A stretch of DNA of 64,000 nucleotides, from NCBI GenBank assembly GCA_006384855.1, contig VCJN01001278.1, positions 20,300 to 84,299 of the forward strand, written 5' to 3'. The translations under genes were made by a program, and so were the position numbers. Source of the stretch: Tetraselmis striata. Taxonomy: Eukaryota; Chlorophyta; Chlorodendrophyceae; Chlorodendrales; Chlorodendraceae. A model generated the notes under the pieces. That model did no database searches. It saw only the letters and a program-made list of their open reading frames with translations, and had not been told where the DNA came from. Position 1 is the stretch's first letter. Every line of letters begins with the position of its first letter. Below are positions 33,900 to 45,536 of this stretch, in pieces.

Positions 33900-34640
33900 G
33901 GGCGGAATTAATTATTTACATGCCGTTTCGGCCGGGAACGCCACGGCGGCGGGCCTCCTGCTCGCGGGTGGCGGCAGCGGCTACTGTCATCGCGGTCCGG
34001 CGGCGGCCGGCCCGCTACCCGAACGACTCACCGCCCGCCTCGACCCAAACAGCGCCCCGGCCCCGGGCCGGCACTCGTCCAGCCGCCGGCTTGGCTGCCT
34101 GCTTGGTCTTCTTGGCTGGGGGCTCCGGGCTTCTGCCCTCGTCGACGTTGTCGCCGGGGGGGGGCTTGCGTGGCGGCCAAGTTCTTGACCACGTTGATGT
34201 CAGTTGTGTTTGATAATGCCGCCCGCCGTCTTCTGTTGCTGCTTCAGCATGCCCACAAATCGTGGAGCTGTGACGACGCAGCGGTGCCCGCCAGCGGCAG
34301 CGCAGTGATCTTGTTGCATGCGTTGAACGTGCGATACGATCGGCTTACTACCACACGTAGGGATTGGGCGGGGTTCTGACACAGCAGTTGCGAAAGTCGG
34401 TATGCGTGTTGATTATTTGTCGCGGCGGTGGCTGTGTAAACCATCGAACAAGTGCGAAAACAAACGCGACTCACCTGCGGCTTCCGAGTTCGGCGTTACC
34501 TCGCTGACCTCCTCCTCGCCCTTGAACATCACGTTAGCAAGAAGGGGGGCATTTGCCTGCTTGGTAGTACCTTTCGAGCTCGTTCTGTTGCCAGGCCTCT
34601 GCAAGGTTATTGAGAGCACCGCCTTGTCCTGAGTTGCAGG
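33900..34640 (-). pseudogene. Unrecognised frame-broken gene, divergent from the 2.3-kb repeat
   Basis: The reverse strand gives QDKAVLSITLQRPGN or, in another frame, NNLAEAWQQNELERYYQAGK; then APLLANVMFKGEEEVSEVTP and a GTGAGT donor (about 34476). After that come SYRTFNACNKITALPLAGTA, MLKQQQKTAGGIIKHN and TTDINVVKNLAATQA, with frame changes. The last frame, after an 8-base C run, is SPEPPAKKTKQAAKPAAGR, a basic tail typical of a nuclear protein, ending at TAG. The position relative to the repeat element mirrors the ORF at 21.7 kb. Confidence 0.35.
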
Positions 34641-36930
34641 AGCAACAACAAAACACGCAGCACGAGATGGTCAACGCCTATAAAATTCCAAGCCTCTACG
34701 CAGTCATGTCAGCCACCCGCCGACTGACTTTACCTCTCAGGGTGGACTCCAGCCCCCGGCTCTTGGGAGTATGGCATGGACCGTCGACGGAGGCGTTCCT
34801 AACGCCAATGCCCATATCAGATTCCGCCGGGGGAGCGGGGCGGGGGGGGGGGGCGGGGCGGGGGGGGGGAGGGGGAGGCGGCGCCTCGGGTGCTAAGTTC
34901 AAGATCTGGGCACGCGTCGCGTCGGGTACGTGAGAGGAATAATACAGCGTGACGACACCCTCATCGGACACTTAAAAACCTGCGTCAAGCAGGTGCTTCT
35001 TCCCGGCTCCGTCGTACTGCTTCCGCTCAATGCAGTTTTTCAGTATGTCCGCGAAAGCGTAGCCGAAAGCGTTATCGCCCTGGGGTTGCTTTGGGTGAAC
35101 GCGGAAATGATTGTTGGTCGCCTAGCCGCGGAGCATTGCCCGCAGCACGTCCTCAACGATGCGGCCCATGATGCACAGAGCACCGAGTGGTATGGTCATG
35201 CCTCCAAGCCTCACAACTTGCCGTATAGGGAATACCCGGAATTAGCTTGGCGTGCGTGGCCATGATGGAGGGTGCGGGGGGGCGAGCAGCTACGGTACTG
35301 TCTGGCGGATGGGCGAGTGTGCGTTCGGTAGGCGCAGCTGATGGTTTCAAAAAGTCCGGCGCCGCGCATGGACGACTACTCGAGATCCGCTGGTATATAG
35401 CGCGTTCCGGCTTCCTGCATATCCATAGCGTAATAGCGACCGTATGGCGACCGTATCTAGCGATTAAATGAGAACACATTTGACACAGATGTGCTACAGA
35501 ATCTCAATTCGGCCGTAGCTACCCCTTAACGTGGAATGGGTCGCGTAATCTGGCGTAATGATCTTTTACTTCGACGGCACGCGTCTCCACAAAGCCCAAA
35601 CAGTGAGACACGCGAGTGCCTACGTCGGGGCTGCCAACGGCTTCTGTTGCCGCAAGGGACACGGTGCCGCAAAATTGTCGGTTTCTCCCAGCTGCCGAAC
35701 CCATACCCATGCACTCAACCAACACCCACCCCGCCGCCGGTACCCAGCGGTACCCGCCACCATATCCACGGTTTCTCGCCTCGCCCATAAAGGCCAACCG
35801 CCAACCGCCGCACGCAGCGTACTACCGCGTCCCTGCGATGTTCACCCGTTACCTCACCCGGCATTTGATCGTGAGGGGGTGCATCCATCTCGAGCCGGGG
35901 TGGGTTCCAACCCGTAGGAGTGACACCGACATGTATGCCTCCCTCGACAAGGAACACACAATACCGGGCATCCTCACCATTGGGGGAGAGGGTTTCCGGG
36001 GCTGGAAGTTCTTCCTCATAAACGCGCCGGAAGTTCTTCCTCATATACCCGGGTTTCTGATTTAGCGAAGTTGGCCGGATGTGGCTTGCTGCGGCGCGGG
36101 CTCAGTTGTACCGCGCCATGGACGTGTGCATCGAGAAGGGCCCACTACGGAACCCAAAGCTGCGAGAAGCCTTCGTTGACAAGTTCAAGCTGTTCACGGC
36201 AATTGCGCTCGCGGCTACGGCCATGTTGTCCCGCTACTTGCGGTTGAATCCCCATGACATGGCGACTAATGTGCTCAGACTGATGGAGGCTGCCAAGAAT
36301 TGGGAAGCCGACCTGGCGGGTGGCATCATCCTCGATTACCCGCACCCAGCAAGTGCAGCTGCAACACTCATGGCAGCCTCCCTGCCGTACGCCAACATCT
36401 CGTGGGGCGTGGACGAGGCCACTGGGCCAGCGGCCTCCGTAATGACTCCCATCATGCAATGGGCAGATAGATACCGGCAGTCAGGATCTTGCTCTATACT
36501 GGTCGACGAGCGAAATTTTGCCGTGAGACTAGCTCATGAGATGCCCCCCCCCCCCCCCCCCCCCCTCTTGGGAGAGTAGACTGCGGACAGATGAGGTATA
36601 GTTGGGCCGCCAGCCAAAGTGCTTAAAGGAACAGATGCGGCATAGTTGCCCATAGCCAATAAAGTAGCGAGCAATGATAGCAGCACGCAGAAGTGCTGTA
36701 ATTTTAGCATTGTGTACTAGTCCCACAAGCCTTACCCCTGTGACATTTCCAATTGTGTCACCTCCACTGGCAGTCCCACGTACCCAACAGACTGCCAGCA
36801 CATGCGGTTTTAAACCGCCTATGATTATGATGGTGGAGACCTCACAGCCGCCGCTGATCAAAACCGCAATAAGGGGGCTAGGCTTTGGGCGCTGGGCGCT
36901 GGGTGTAAGCTTTAGGCGAGAGGCTTTAGC
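34615..36930 (+). mobile_element. Unclassified 2.3-kb repeat family, copy 2
   Basis: Homologous to 19.44-21.74 kb inverted. Readable blocks are GVWHGPSTEAFLTPMPISD, a Gly-rich run, QRDDTLIGHLKTCVKQVLLP, SVAESVIALGLLWVNAEMIV, AAYYRVPAMFTRYLTRHLIV, GCIHLEPGWVPTRRSDTDMY, GEGFRGWKFFLINAPEV, MWLAAARAQLYRAMDVCIEK, NPKLREAFVDKFKLFTAIAL and a further 130-codon stretch ending in poly-Pro (C run 36544-36565). It is the better preserved of the two copies. I cannot assign a family: no DDE, recombinase or polymerase motif is visible. Confidence 0.6.
36544..36565. repeat. Poly-C run, 22 bases
   Basis: It encodes a proline run at the end of the last open frame of the 2.3-kb repeat copy. Confidence 0.92.
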
Positions 36931-36989
36931 GCAGGCAAGGAAAAGGTTTGCAGCAAAGGAATTGTTATAGTGTACTACCGGGGCGTACA

Positions 36990-37490
36990 CGCTTTATATA
37001 TAATACAACTTGGCTGGCGGCTTGACAGCCGGTTGTGCGCATGCGATAAGCTTCGGAAATGCAATCTAGTCGTCTTTGGCCATCGGCCATCGTTGCAGCA
37101 TTGCTACGGTATTACTGCGGCATTGCGGTATTACTGCGGCATTGTTGATGCATTGCTGATGCGGCTTGGGATGATATGGTGCGGCCTCGTACATATATGT
37201 GCGAGCTATCGTGAAACATGTACTTGCACATGCGTACGAGTATAATAAGCAGATGAGTAGTACGGGTATATGGGTATGAGTATGCAGGTAGGGTTATGGT
37301 GGTAGCCCTAACTGTGGGTGCTCAGGGCAGCGGCGCCGGGGAGCTACGCGGAATTGATGGGCAGCATAACTTTGATCGATTACATTTATCAGCTATACGG
37401 AAATTCAGCTAGTAGTGCAGGGTCATTGTGTTATATGTGCACCACACATACTGCCCCACATCATGTGAGACGAACATGCTAAACCGGGAT
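36990..37490. other. No gene; short ATTACTGCGGCATTG repeats
   Basis: A small tandem of ATTACTGCGGCATTG-like units lies at about 37.09-37.16 kb. Nothing else is supported. Confidence 0.5.
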
Positions 37491-37504
37491 AAGTGATGCG
37501 GCGC

Positions 37505-38225
37505 GCGCATGGTCTGTCAGTATGTCCGGATTTCCCCTCATCAGTAGCAGTAGTACAATTTCTCCTCGATGTGCTTCAGCGCGCCAGGGAAGGTGTGATG
37601 CCCTTTGCGAATGTTTGGCAGGAGGGGGTGCTCTGCCACACACCAGTGCCGAGGGGGGACCCTATCACCATGCGCTCAGTTGCGGCATACAGCGAGGGTG
37701 AGATCCGGCACCGAAGGTGTGGGTCACCTCCAGGAAGTATAGCACTTCCCCAACATATACGTCGTTGTCATGTTGCTCCACCTCGGCACGCATGTCACGC
37801 AGTATGGCATGCTTGCCGTACTCATCAGTGGGCATCCACTGCTCGTCCCATGTCTTGTGCTTGAGCACCATGGGCCTCCGTGTCTCGGGATTCTCATGCA
37901 CAACCTGCATATGTATGTATACCATAACTCAACATGGCGACACTGTGTAGGCCGTTTGGAGTCAGACGTGGGGGGAGGGGGGGTTGCCTTTATCCAATAC
38001 TTGTGCTTCCGTCCTTGTGTCATGGAGTACGATACCGACGTAGCCAGGAATGATGTGCCCTCTCATGTCTTGCATTGGTGATACAGGTTGTACCTGCGGG
38101 ATAGTGCAACAACCTCATTAATCATAATCAACAATCATAATAAATCATTCTTGACCACAGATAAGAGTGAAATCAACTTCTGTCCGTCGATTTCACAAAT
38201 AACCGCATTTCATTTGCTAGCGCTG
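37505..38225 (-). mobile_element. Unclassified repeat family, copy 2
   Basis: It is the inverted counterpart of 16.73-17.46 kb. The reverse strand reads VVHENPETRRPMVLKHKTWD, EQWMPTDEYGKHAILRD, EVEQHDNDVYVGEVLYFLEV and THTFGAGSHPRC, and then changes frame. Here the block that is shifted in copy 1 (GKHAILRDMRAEV) is continuous, so the copies carry different damage. Confidence 0.6.
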
Positions 38226-38724
38226 CCGGTGTACGTAGCGGGGCGCCAACTAACGCGCCGCGGGCGGGGCAGCGGGGCGTTAGCGCGCCGCGGCCGGGGC
38301 TGTCGTGGGCGGCGGGCCCCCAGCCGTACGAGCAGTGTACGACGGGTCATGCGCGGGCTGCGGTATACTAGCACGCACAACTGCGGGTGGGATAGTTTCG
38401 GTCACCGTTGTCCACCCATGTCCCCTCGACCCTGGTTGGTAGGCTGCGGGCGGGATACTCCCTATCTAGCGCCGGTGTTACCGAGTAGCCGCTGCCCGCC
38501 GCGCACCACATCGGTGGCGATGACCACGCGCGCGGTGGCGCGCGGACATATCAACATTTGGTAGTGCTGGAGCTGGAGTACTGGCTCAGTGCTTGGCAAA
38601 GTTTCCCCGTCAGAATAATCACCCCTCTCTACGATTCTCCGGGAAATCGTTGGCTAAACAAAGAAATTAAATTGGGAGAGCCTATAAAATTGAGGCGCTA
38701 CCTGTAGGTATATGTACGAGGTAG

Positions 38725-38795
38725 ATCCCTTGTCCGCTCGGTTCAGCATTCGCCTCGTATGCGAGAGACCCGGGTTCGATTTCTGGCCGATGTAT
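38725..38795 (+). tRNA. tRNA-like sequence (Thr-CGT-like), probably SINE head or tRNA pseudogene
   Basis: A five-bp anticodon stem (TTCGC/GCGAG) encloses the seven-base loop CTCGTAT, with T33, anticodon CGT and A37. It is followed by a four-base variable region and a T-arm CCGGG-TTCGATT-TCTGG. A short D-arm (GCTCGGTTCAGC) precedes it. I found no convincing seven-bp acceptor stem, and the D-loop lacks GG, so a functional tRNA is unlikely. The next 90 bp carry another GGTTCGAA. Confidence 0.3.
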
Positions 38796-39085
38796 TTCGG
38801 CAATATCGGCCCGGCGTGCCCCGAGTTTACCCGGTTGATGCATTAGCCCTTCGGGGTTCGAATGAGGCAATGGTCGACGGGCTATGCCAGACCTACGACT
38901 GCAGTTGGCGCACGAGGTCAAGTGATGGGGCGGCTTCGGCCGATGTCCCGGGGCGAACTTTACTTTTATATGTACGAATGCGAGTAACTACGGGGGTTTG
39001 TAACGAATAATGCGGTCGCTATATAACATGTATACTTTTTTTGCTATTATACTATATTGGTTTTATGATTTTGTTTTGTTCATGT

Positions 39086-39340
39086 CTGTGTTCTTGGGTT
39101 TCTTTTCCCCCCTCCAACCCTAGGGTATGCGGGTATCGACATCTGTTGCCCGTGGCCGTTGCGGCACGCCAAATTGACGTGGCGGCCACAGAGCAATCGT
39201 GCACTTGTACGGGCAGCCGCGGTAGTGTTTTGAATTCATGCATTAGCACTGACGGCTCGCGTGATGCCCTAATCCACAACGATCTTCGGTCACTCCACTA
39301 CCCGCCAAATTTTACAAAACCATCATCGTCCGCTAAATGG
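39086..39340 (+). repeat. LTR-like repeat, left copy
   Basis: It is homologous in the same orientation to 57327-57562. Both begin TGTGTTCTTGGG and end near CCATCATCGTCCGCTA, with a 39-base block identical (39161-39199 and 57394-57432). A retroelement-type ORF follows directly. I did not find a primer-binding site or a target duplication. Confidence 0.5.
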
Positions 39341-39489
39341 GCCACTCTCTTCGTTTTGTGTTGGCCTCCTGCCCGCACAACACTATTTCGCGGTTTTGGA
39401 CCGTGTAGAGAGCTCAAGCCCTCGGAAACGGTACAACACCTTCGACCCCTTCCGCTCTGAATGCAACTACCACGGGACCAACCCGAACC

Positions 39490-40557
39490 GAGGCTCGTCA
39501 GTATATCCTCTCACCGCAGTTCCCACCGCGCCTCCCGGACGACCCAATCGATATGTTGGGCAGCGGCTCACCCACCGAGCCCAAGATGGTAGACGCCGGC
39601 AAGGTGGCGGCTATCGAGGGCGGCGAGACATCTGCCACTGCCTAAGAACGCATCGAGGCGAGGCGTCGTGCGGCGGACGACGAGTGGGAGCGGGTCTTTA
39701 GATTCTTCGCTAGCCAATAGATTCCTATGCCGCCGGCTGCCGCCAGCGGAGAGGACGCCATTCCGGGCGGGAACGAGTCCCGCGCAGGTGGTAAGGACCA
39801 GAACATCCGTGCGACCTCCCCCCCCTCGAGCGAATACCCCATACCTTGAGTGGAAAACCGCCCTCGCTACTGCTTTGCCCGGTATCGAGAATTGCATGGC
39901 GCCCGACAGCTTGCGGCGCCCTGGGCTTTTCCCCATCGCCCTCGACCGCGTGCTCGAGTACCTACTTGGCAACCCTCGTCTTCAGCCGGCAGCGGACGAG
40001 TACTACCATGCCGCATGCTAGCAAATACGAGACCTTCATCGCGGGGGTGGAAGTCGAGCTTCGTAAGATGGTAGCTGCGGCGTTCGTCACCGACGGGATT
40101 ACGCCCGCGTTCGGACAGCGTCTCGAGGCCGTCGTCCCCAGCATGGAGGCCGTCGGCGACGGGCATCGGTTCCGCTTATTGGGTTACTTTTGCAAGCACG
40201 GGGACACGCAGATGCACAACGGTCACACCTTCGTCCCCGACGTCGTGCGCGAGCGTTATCTTTGCCCCGGCACCAAGAACATGGGGTCAATCGAGCTCAC
40301 CGAGGTGGCGGAGCTCTACAAGGACCGTGTCTACGACGCGTACATCGTGAGCGCCGCTAAAATGTAAACTCGCAGCACTTCGGCGTGGCGACCGCGACCG
40401 GGATGGCGGCGGCGGCAGCCGCGACAATAACTTAAAGACCGCGTGCTCGGCGCGCGAGGCATTGGCACCACGAGCTTCCCCTGCCAAGGACACCACCAAG
40501 GACGCCGGCAAGGGTAAGGCAAAAGCCGAGGCCTAGGTGGCCGACAAGGCCGAATGA
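39490..40557 (+). pseudogene. Gag-like or transposon ORF, decayed
   Basis: The plus strand reads EARQYILSPQFPPRLPDD, then AGKVAAIEGGETSATA, TAA (39643), ERIEARRRAADDEWERVF, TAG (39718), IPMPPAAASGEDAIPGG. A shift at a C run near 39825 leads to YLEWKTALATALPGIEN and RVLEYLLGNPRLQPAADEYY. A one-base shift leads to KYETFIAGVEVELRKMVAAA, FGQRLEAVVPSMEAVGDGHR and IELTEVAELYKDRVYDAYIV. The tail is KDTTKDAGKGKAKAEA, TAG, VADKAE, TGA 40555-40557. Charge pattern, basic tail and position behind the LTR-like repeat suggest a Gag-type protein, but there is no zinc knuckle, so this is an inference. Confidence 0.4.
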
Positions 40558-40899
40558 TGGGGGTGCTCCGCCGTGCCGACCCCGCGCAACAGCGTTTAGA
40601 GGAAACGCCTCCGGGCGTGCCTTCCAAGCGACGCTGCACCGGAGCCGTCGGCATTTGCGGGAACTTTCACTATATATACCCACCTGCACCACTCGTCGAA
40701 ACGGGGTCCGCTTAACCGCGCTTAATACGGTACTTCTACTGTATTCGTACTCATTTTTACTATACTAGCACCGTATTTCGTATTTCGTATCCACCCGGAC
40801 GACTACTCCCGCTTAACGTGGGCTTCTCCGCGCTTATCCGCGCTTATCCATGCATGCCACCAGTACCTACGCCGCGAGGTCTCAACGCCACAGCGGTAC

Positions 40900-41640
40900 C
40901 CGTACGTGAAACGGTACGTGATGCCCCTCCCGCCGGCCCGCGCAAGCGTACTTCGCCATGGCACGCAACCGCGCGGCGGGCCTGACGCTGTTGATGCGCA
41001 TGCGGCGGCGGAGCGACTACCTTATCATCCATCGTCCGACCTGCTTATCATCCGCCGCTCTCGCCCGGAATCCAACCACTCGCTATCCCACAGGCGCCCC
41101 CCTCAGTGCACCCTTGTCGCGATGCCTCGCGGCAAAGCAAGATTATGCGGCAAGAAGCGCGTCTTCGATTTATCCGATGGTCCGAGCGGCCACCTAAGGG
41201 TCCAGTGCCTTGTGTCCATAAGTCACCTTGCCGGGAATAGCCGCCACTTCAAAGTACAACACCTCATCAGACACCCAGCGAACGACGCATGCTCGATGGA
41301 GCAAGTCCGCTTACTGTCGGTGAGTGCCTGCGAGTGTGCGGATTCCAGCTTGCCATGGTAATCTTAACCGACGCTCGCCAAACCCCCCCCCTCCCCTCAC
41401 TCAACTAAAGACCACCACCGCATCGCAACCCGTAGTGCCTGCCCCGTCTTCGCGCGAACCTACTGCCCCGCCATCACCACCGGCCGCACCGGCTACCCGA
41501 CGTTCGCGTCGACCCCGCACGCGCGAAGCACGGCGGAACGCTCTCGACCTACTTGGGACAATGGCTCGGTGTGCGGTTCTCGTCGTCTCATCACTCCGAG
41601 GTTGTCGTCACAACCATGCTCCCTGGCAACAAGGTTAGGG
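40900..41640 (+). other. Possible exons, unrecognised
   Basis: ATG 41122 opens MPRGKARLCGKKRVFDLSDG and continues HFKVQHLIRHPANDACSMEQ to a GTGAGT donor at about 41320. From about 41380 a Pro/Ala/Arg-rich frame (SSREPTAPPSPPAAPATRRS) runs to TAG 41636. They look like N-terminal exons of a transposon gene. Confidence 0.3.
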
Positions 41641-41910
41641 TGCGGGAGGGGGCCAAAACGCGAGCAAAAAGGTAATGGATCACGCGCACCGTGTTTTGGC
41701 TCTGTTTTTGAGCCCTAATCCGAGCAAAGTGAGCCAAATCTCGTTATACCGAAAAGGACGAATTTAGGGTTTCGTACAGTTGCATTAAGTACTGGGATCA
41801 TGGCGCTGGCACGACCGCGGCTTCTAGATTGTGTCGTCAACGGTTTTCGCAACGGGAGGCATCACTCGCCACACCTGTGCCGTGCCCCATAGGCCTCCTA
41901 CCTTATAGCC

Positions 41911-42477
41911 ATGTCAAATTCGGCGTGGTCCAATGGCGAGCATATCGACGGCATGTTTCAGTACATGCAGGTCAATTCTGAGCGTGTGTGGTCGATGTTG
42001 CAGCGTCTGGAACCTGCGCTTGGTGCCGATACGGCACGGGGCTTGCTGACTAGATTTGTCGACCGCTCCTTGGCTGAGGTTCCGGTGCTTCCACGAACTG
42101 GTGCGACTCCAACACATGGCAGCGCTGGACAGGAGGCAAGCGTCGGGCCTAATGACCGGGAGTTCCCAGCACCGGCTGATGCGTCAAACATTCGAGGGGG
42201 GGTGCCCGCAGACCGTGAAGCCCTTGCGTCGCTGCCAAAGTTTCGGCCGGAAGCTACAACCCCAACCCGTACCGGGACTCGCTTACCGCCTCGCACGCAA
42301 CCTTCTACCAGCGTCCCGGTCCAAGAACACCAACCTTCCAAGTCAGGAGGACATGATCATGAGTGGTTAAGGCCGGTTGTAGATGAAAGAGAGTGGGAGT
42401 CGTACAAGGCCTTGAAGACTGATATTCTCGACTTCGGCGAAAAGTGGCGCTACCTCCACCGATCTAGCGCCGCGAAG
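41911..42477 (+). CDS. Unrecognised first exon, 189 codons, cut by satellite DNA
   Basis: ATG 41911 opens MSNSAWSNGEHIDGMFQYMQ and the frame stays open through a Pro/Thr-rich centre to DEREWESYKALKTDILDFGE and WRYLHRSSAAK at 42477, followed by GTAAGG. The composition is that of the disordered N-terminal part of a transposon or Gag-like protein with a folded end. The putative intron begins exactly where satellite repeat A starts (42478), so either the donor is fortuitous and the gene is truncated, or a 7.5-kb satellite block sits in its first intron. Exon-like segments resume at 50.9 kb. Confidence 0.45.
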
Positions 42478-44725
42478 GTAAGGCATGTTTTAATATATCC
42501 ATACACGGCGGCACGCCTTACAGTACCCGGATAATGCGACATACAGAAGTATTATGCGTGCGCATGGGCTCCACGACAAGAAACTCGTGGACAGGTACAC
42601 CCCTACAGGTACATCATATTCGCGACGGCGAGCCCTAGATTGTTGCGTTGCGCCGCAAGTTGTTGCCTTCGGCAGGCGGTAAATGCCTACATGGCTGAAA
42701 CACTTTCCTTGTCCGGGTATTCGTTGCATACTTGTATGACAAAAGCGCATAGGCTTGACGAGAAAGTACGACTGCTAGCGAGGTGCTCGCCCGAGAACTT
42801 CACTTTGGCTTAGGACTGAACGCCCTAGATTGTTGCGCCCCGCCGCAGATTGTTGCCTTAGGCATATTTTAAATCCATACACAGTTGCACGCCTTGCAGT
42901 ACCCGGATAATGCGGCATAGAGAAGTATTATGCATGCGCAAGGGCTCGACGACAAGAAACTCGTGGATAGTTACACCCCTAGGTACATCATATTCGCGAC
43001 GGCGAGCCCTAGATTGTTGCGCTGCGCCGCAGATTGTTGCCTTCGGCAGGCTGCGCCGCATATTGTTGCCTTAGGCATGTTCTAAATCTATACACGGCTG
43101 CACGCCTTGCAGTACCCGGATAATGCGGCATAGAGAAGTATTATGCATGCGCAAGGGCTCGACGACAAGAAACTCGTGGATAGTTACACCCCTAGGTACA
43201 TCATATTCGCGACGGCGAGCCCTAGATTGTTGCGCTGCGCCGCAGATTGTTGCCTTCGGCAGGCGGTAAATGCCTACATGGCTGAAACACTTTCCTTGTC
43301 CGGGTATTCGTTGCATACTTGTATGACAAAAGCGCATAGGCTTGACGAGAAAGTACGACTGCGAGGGAGGTGCTCGCCCGAGAACTTCACTTTGGCTTAG
43401 GACTGAACGCCCTAGATTGTTGCGCCCCGCCGCAGATTGTTGCCTTAGGCATATTTTAAATCCATACACGGCTGCACGCCTTGCAGTACCCGGATAATGC
43501 GACATAGAAGTATTATGCATGCGTATGGGCTCGACGACAAGAAACTCGTCGATAGTTACACCCCTAGGTACATCATATTTGCGACGGCGAGCCTTAGATT
43601 GTTGCGCTGCGCCGCAGATTGTTGCCTTCGGCAGGCGGTAACTGCCTACACGGCTGAAACACCTTCCATGTCCGGGTATTTGTTGCATACTTGTATGACA
43701 AAAGCGCATAGGCTTGACGAGAAAGTACGACTGCGAGGGAGGTGCTCGCCCGAGAACTTCACTTTGGCTTAGGACTGAACGCCCTAGATTGTTGCGCCCC
43801 GCCGCAGATTGTTGCCTTAGGCATGTTCTAAATCCATACACGGCTGCACGCCTTGCAGTACCCGGATAATGCGGCGTACAGAAGTATTATGCATGCACAG
43901 GGGCTCGACGACAAGAAACTCGTGGATAGCCACACCCCTATCTAGGTACATCATATTCGCGACGGCGAGCCCTAGATTGTTGCGCTGCGCCGCAGATTGT
44001 TGCCTTCGGCAGGCGGTAACTGCCTACACGGCTGAAACACCTTCCATGTCTGGGTATTTGTTGCATACTTGTATGACAAAAGTGCAAAGGCTTGACGATA
44101 TAGTACGACTGCTAGCGAGGTGCTCGCCCGAGAACTTCACTTTGGCTTAGGACTGAACGCCCTAGATTGTTGCGCTGCGCCGCAGATTGTTGCCTTCGGC
44201 AGGCGGTAACTGCCTACACGGCTGAAACACCTTCCATGTCTGGGTATTTGTTGCATACTTGTATGACAAAAGTGCAAAGGCTTGACGATAAAGTACGACT
44301 GCTAGCGAGGTGCTCGCCCGAGAACTTCACATCGGCTTAGTGAAAGCCCTAGATTGTTGCGCCCCGCCGCAGATTGTTGCCTTAGGCATATTTTAAATCC
44401 ATACACGGATGCACGCCTTGCAGTACCCGGATAATGCGGCATACAGAAGTATTATGCATGCGCAAGGGCTCGACGATAAGACACAGATAAATAGCCACAC
44501 CCTCATGTACTAACATCATATTTGCAACGGCGAAATTGCTGTGCTGCACCGGTGATTGTTGCCTTCGGCAGGAGTAAATGCCTACACGGCTGAAACACTT
44601 TCCTTGTCCAAGTATTTGTTGCATACTTGTATGACGAAATCCGATTGCTAGCAAGGTGCTCGCCTGAGAACTTCACATTGGCTTACGTAAAGCCCCAGAT
44701 TGTTGCGCCCCGCCGCAGATTGTTG
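42478..44725 (+). repeat. Satellite A, forward arm, unit about 372 bp
   Basis: Units aligned on AAATCCATACACGGCTGCAC begin near 42498, 42871, 43084 (after a truncated unit), 43458, 43830 and 44395; one unit has an internal 193-bp duplication. The motif AGATTGTTGC occurs two or three times per unit. Open frames of 80-250 codons read through the array but contain no protein motif. Confidence 0.9.
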
Positions 44726-44727
44726 CC

Positions 44728-45120
44728 CTGTCGCGACGACTCGTCGTATGTTTGCCGGTGCCTGTGGCGTGCATATCTAGCAAGGTAGCGACTACCGGTA
44801 GCGACTACTGGTAGCGAGTAGGAATTACTCTCAATCTCCCCTTTATCCCCAGCATACTCACTACAATCTCCGTCGGGGCGTGATACCGGTACCGGCAGAC
44901 CAATGCGAGATATAGCTAACACGTCGTCTTAATAAACTACGATACGATTCGCGGCGCCACGGCTGCGCGAGCTGCGGCGGGCAAGCCGCCGCGCTCGCCC
45001 AGCCGTATGCAGTGGCGCAATCCCGCGAAATATCATCAAGCAGTGGCTACGACCGAGGTAATACCTACGGGTACCCGTATGTAGCGACTATACCGGGGGC
45101 GGCAAGCCGAAAGGAAGTTG
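44728..45120 (+). repeat. Repeat B, forward copy
   Basis: Contains ATCAAGCAGTGGCTACGACC and GGGTACCCGTATGTAGCGAC. It recurs inverted at 48160-48730 and again, more diverged, at 49480-50030. Confidence 0.75.
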
Positions 45121-45199
45121 GGCGGTGCAATCAGTGGGCAGTTTTTTTCTCTCCAGCCGCCGAGATTGTGCCGCGCGAGCCCGGTTTGGGCCTTTCCTG

Positions 45200-45505
45200 C
45201 GTGACTTGCTTCAAAATAAGAGCGGAGAAGTCGTGTGATACAGAGAGGAGGTCCGCAAAGTCGCGAGTATATAAGCGCCGCGGGCCGGCACACCAATGGG
45301 GAAGAAGTCGTGTGATACAGAAAGCAGGTCCGCAGCGCCGCGGGCCGGCACCATCATGCGTTTTGATGAAGTTTCTGCGGTCTATGTGGTAGTGTCGCAG
45401 TCTTAATGCATATACGGAGCCGAATAACTTACCCGTTCGGCTAGATTGTACATTGCCGACATCGTATATACGACAATCTTATCTCCTGGCCGACCATATT
45501 CTCAG

Positions 45506-45536
<31 letters not shown>

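Noticed and set aside
38725-38795. A functional tRNA-Thr gene
   Set aside because: No paired acceptor stem and an atypical D loop; kept only as tRNA-like.
41122-41320. MPRGKARLCGKKR start as a second histone-like tail
   Set aside because: Only a generic basic start; it does not follow histone H3, H4 or H2 sequences.
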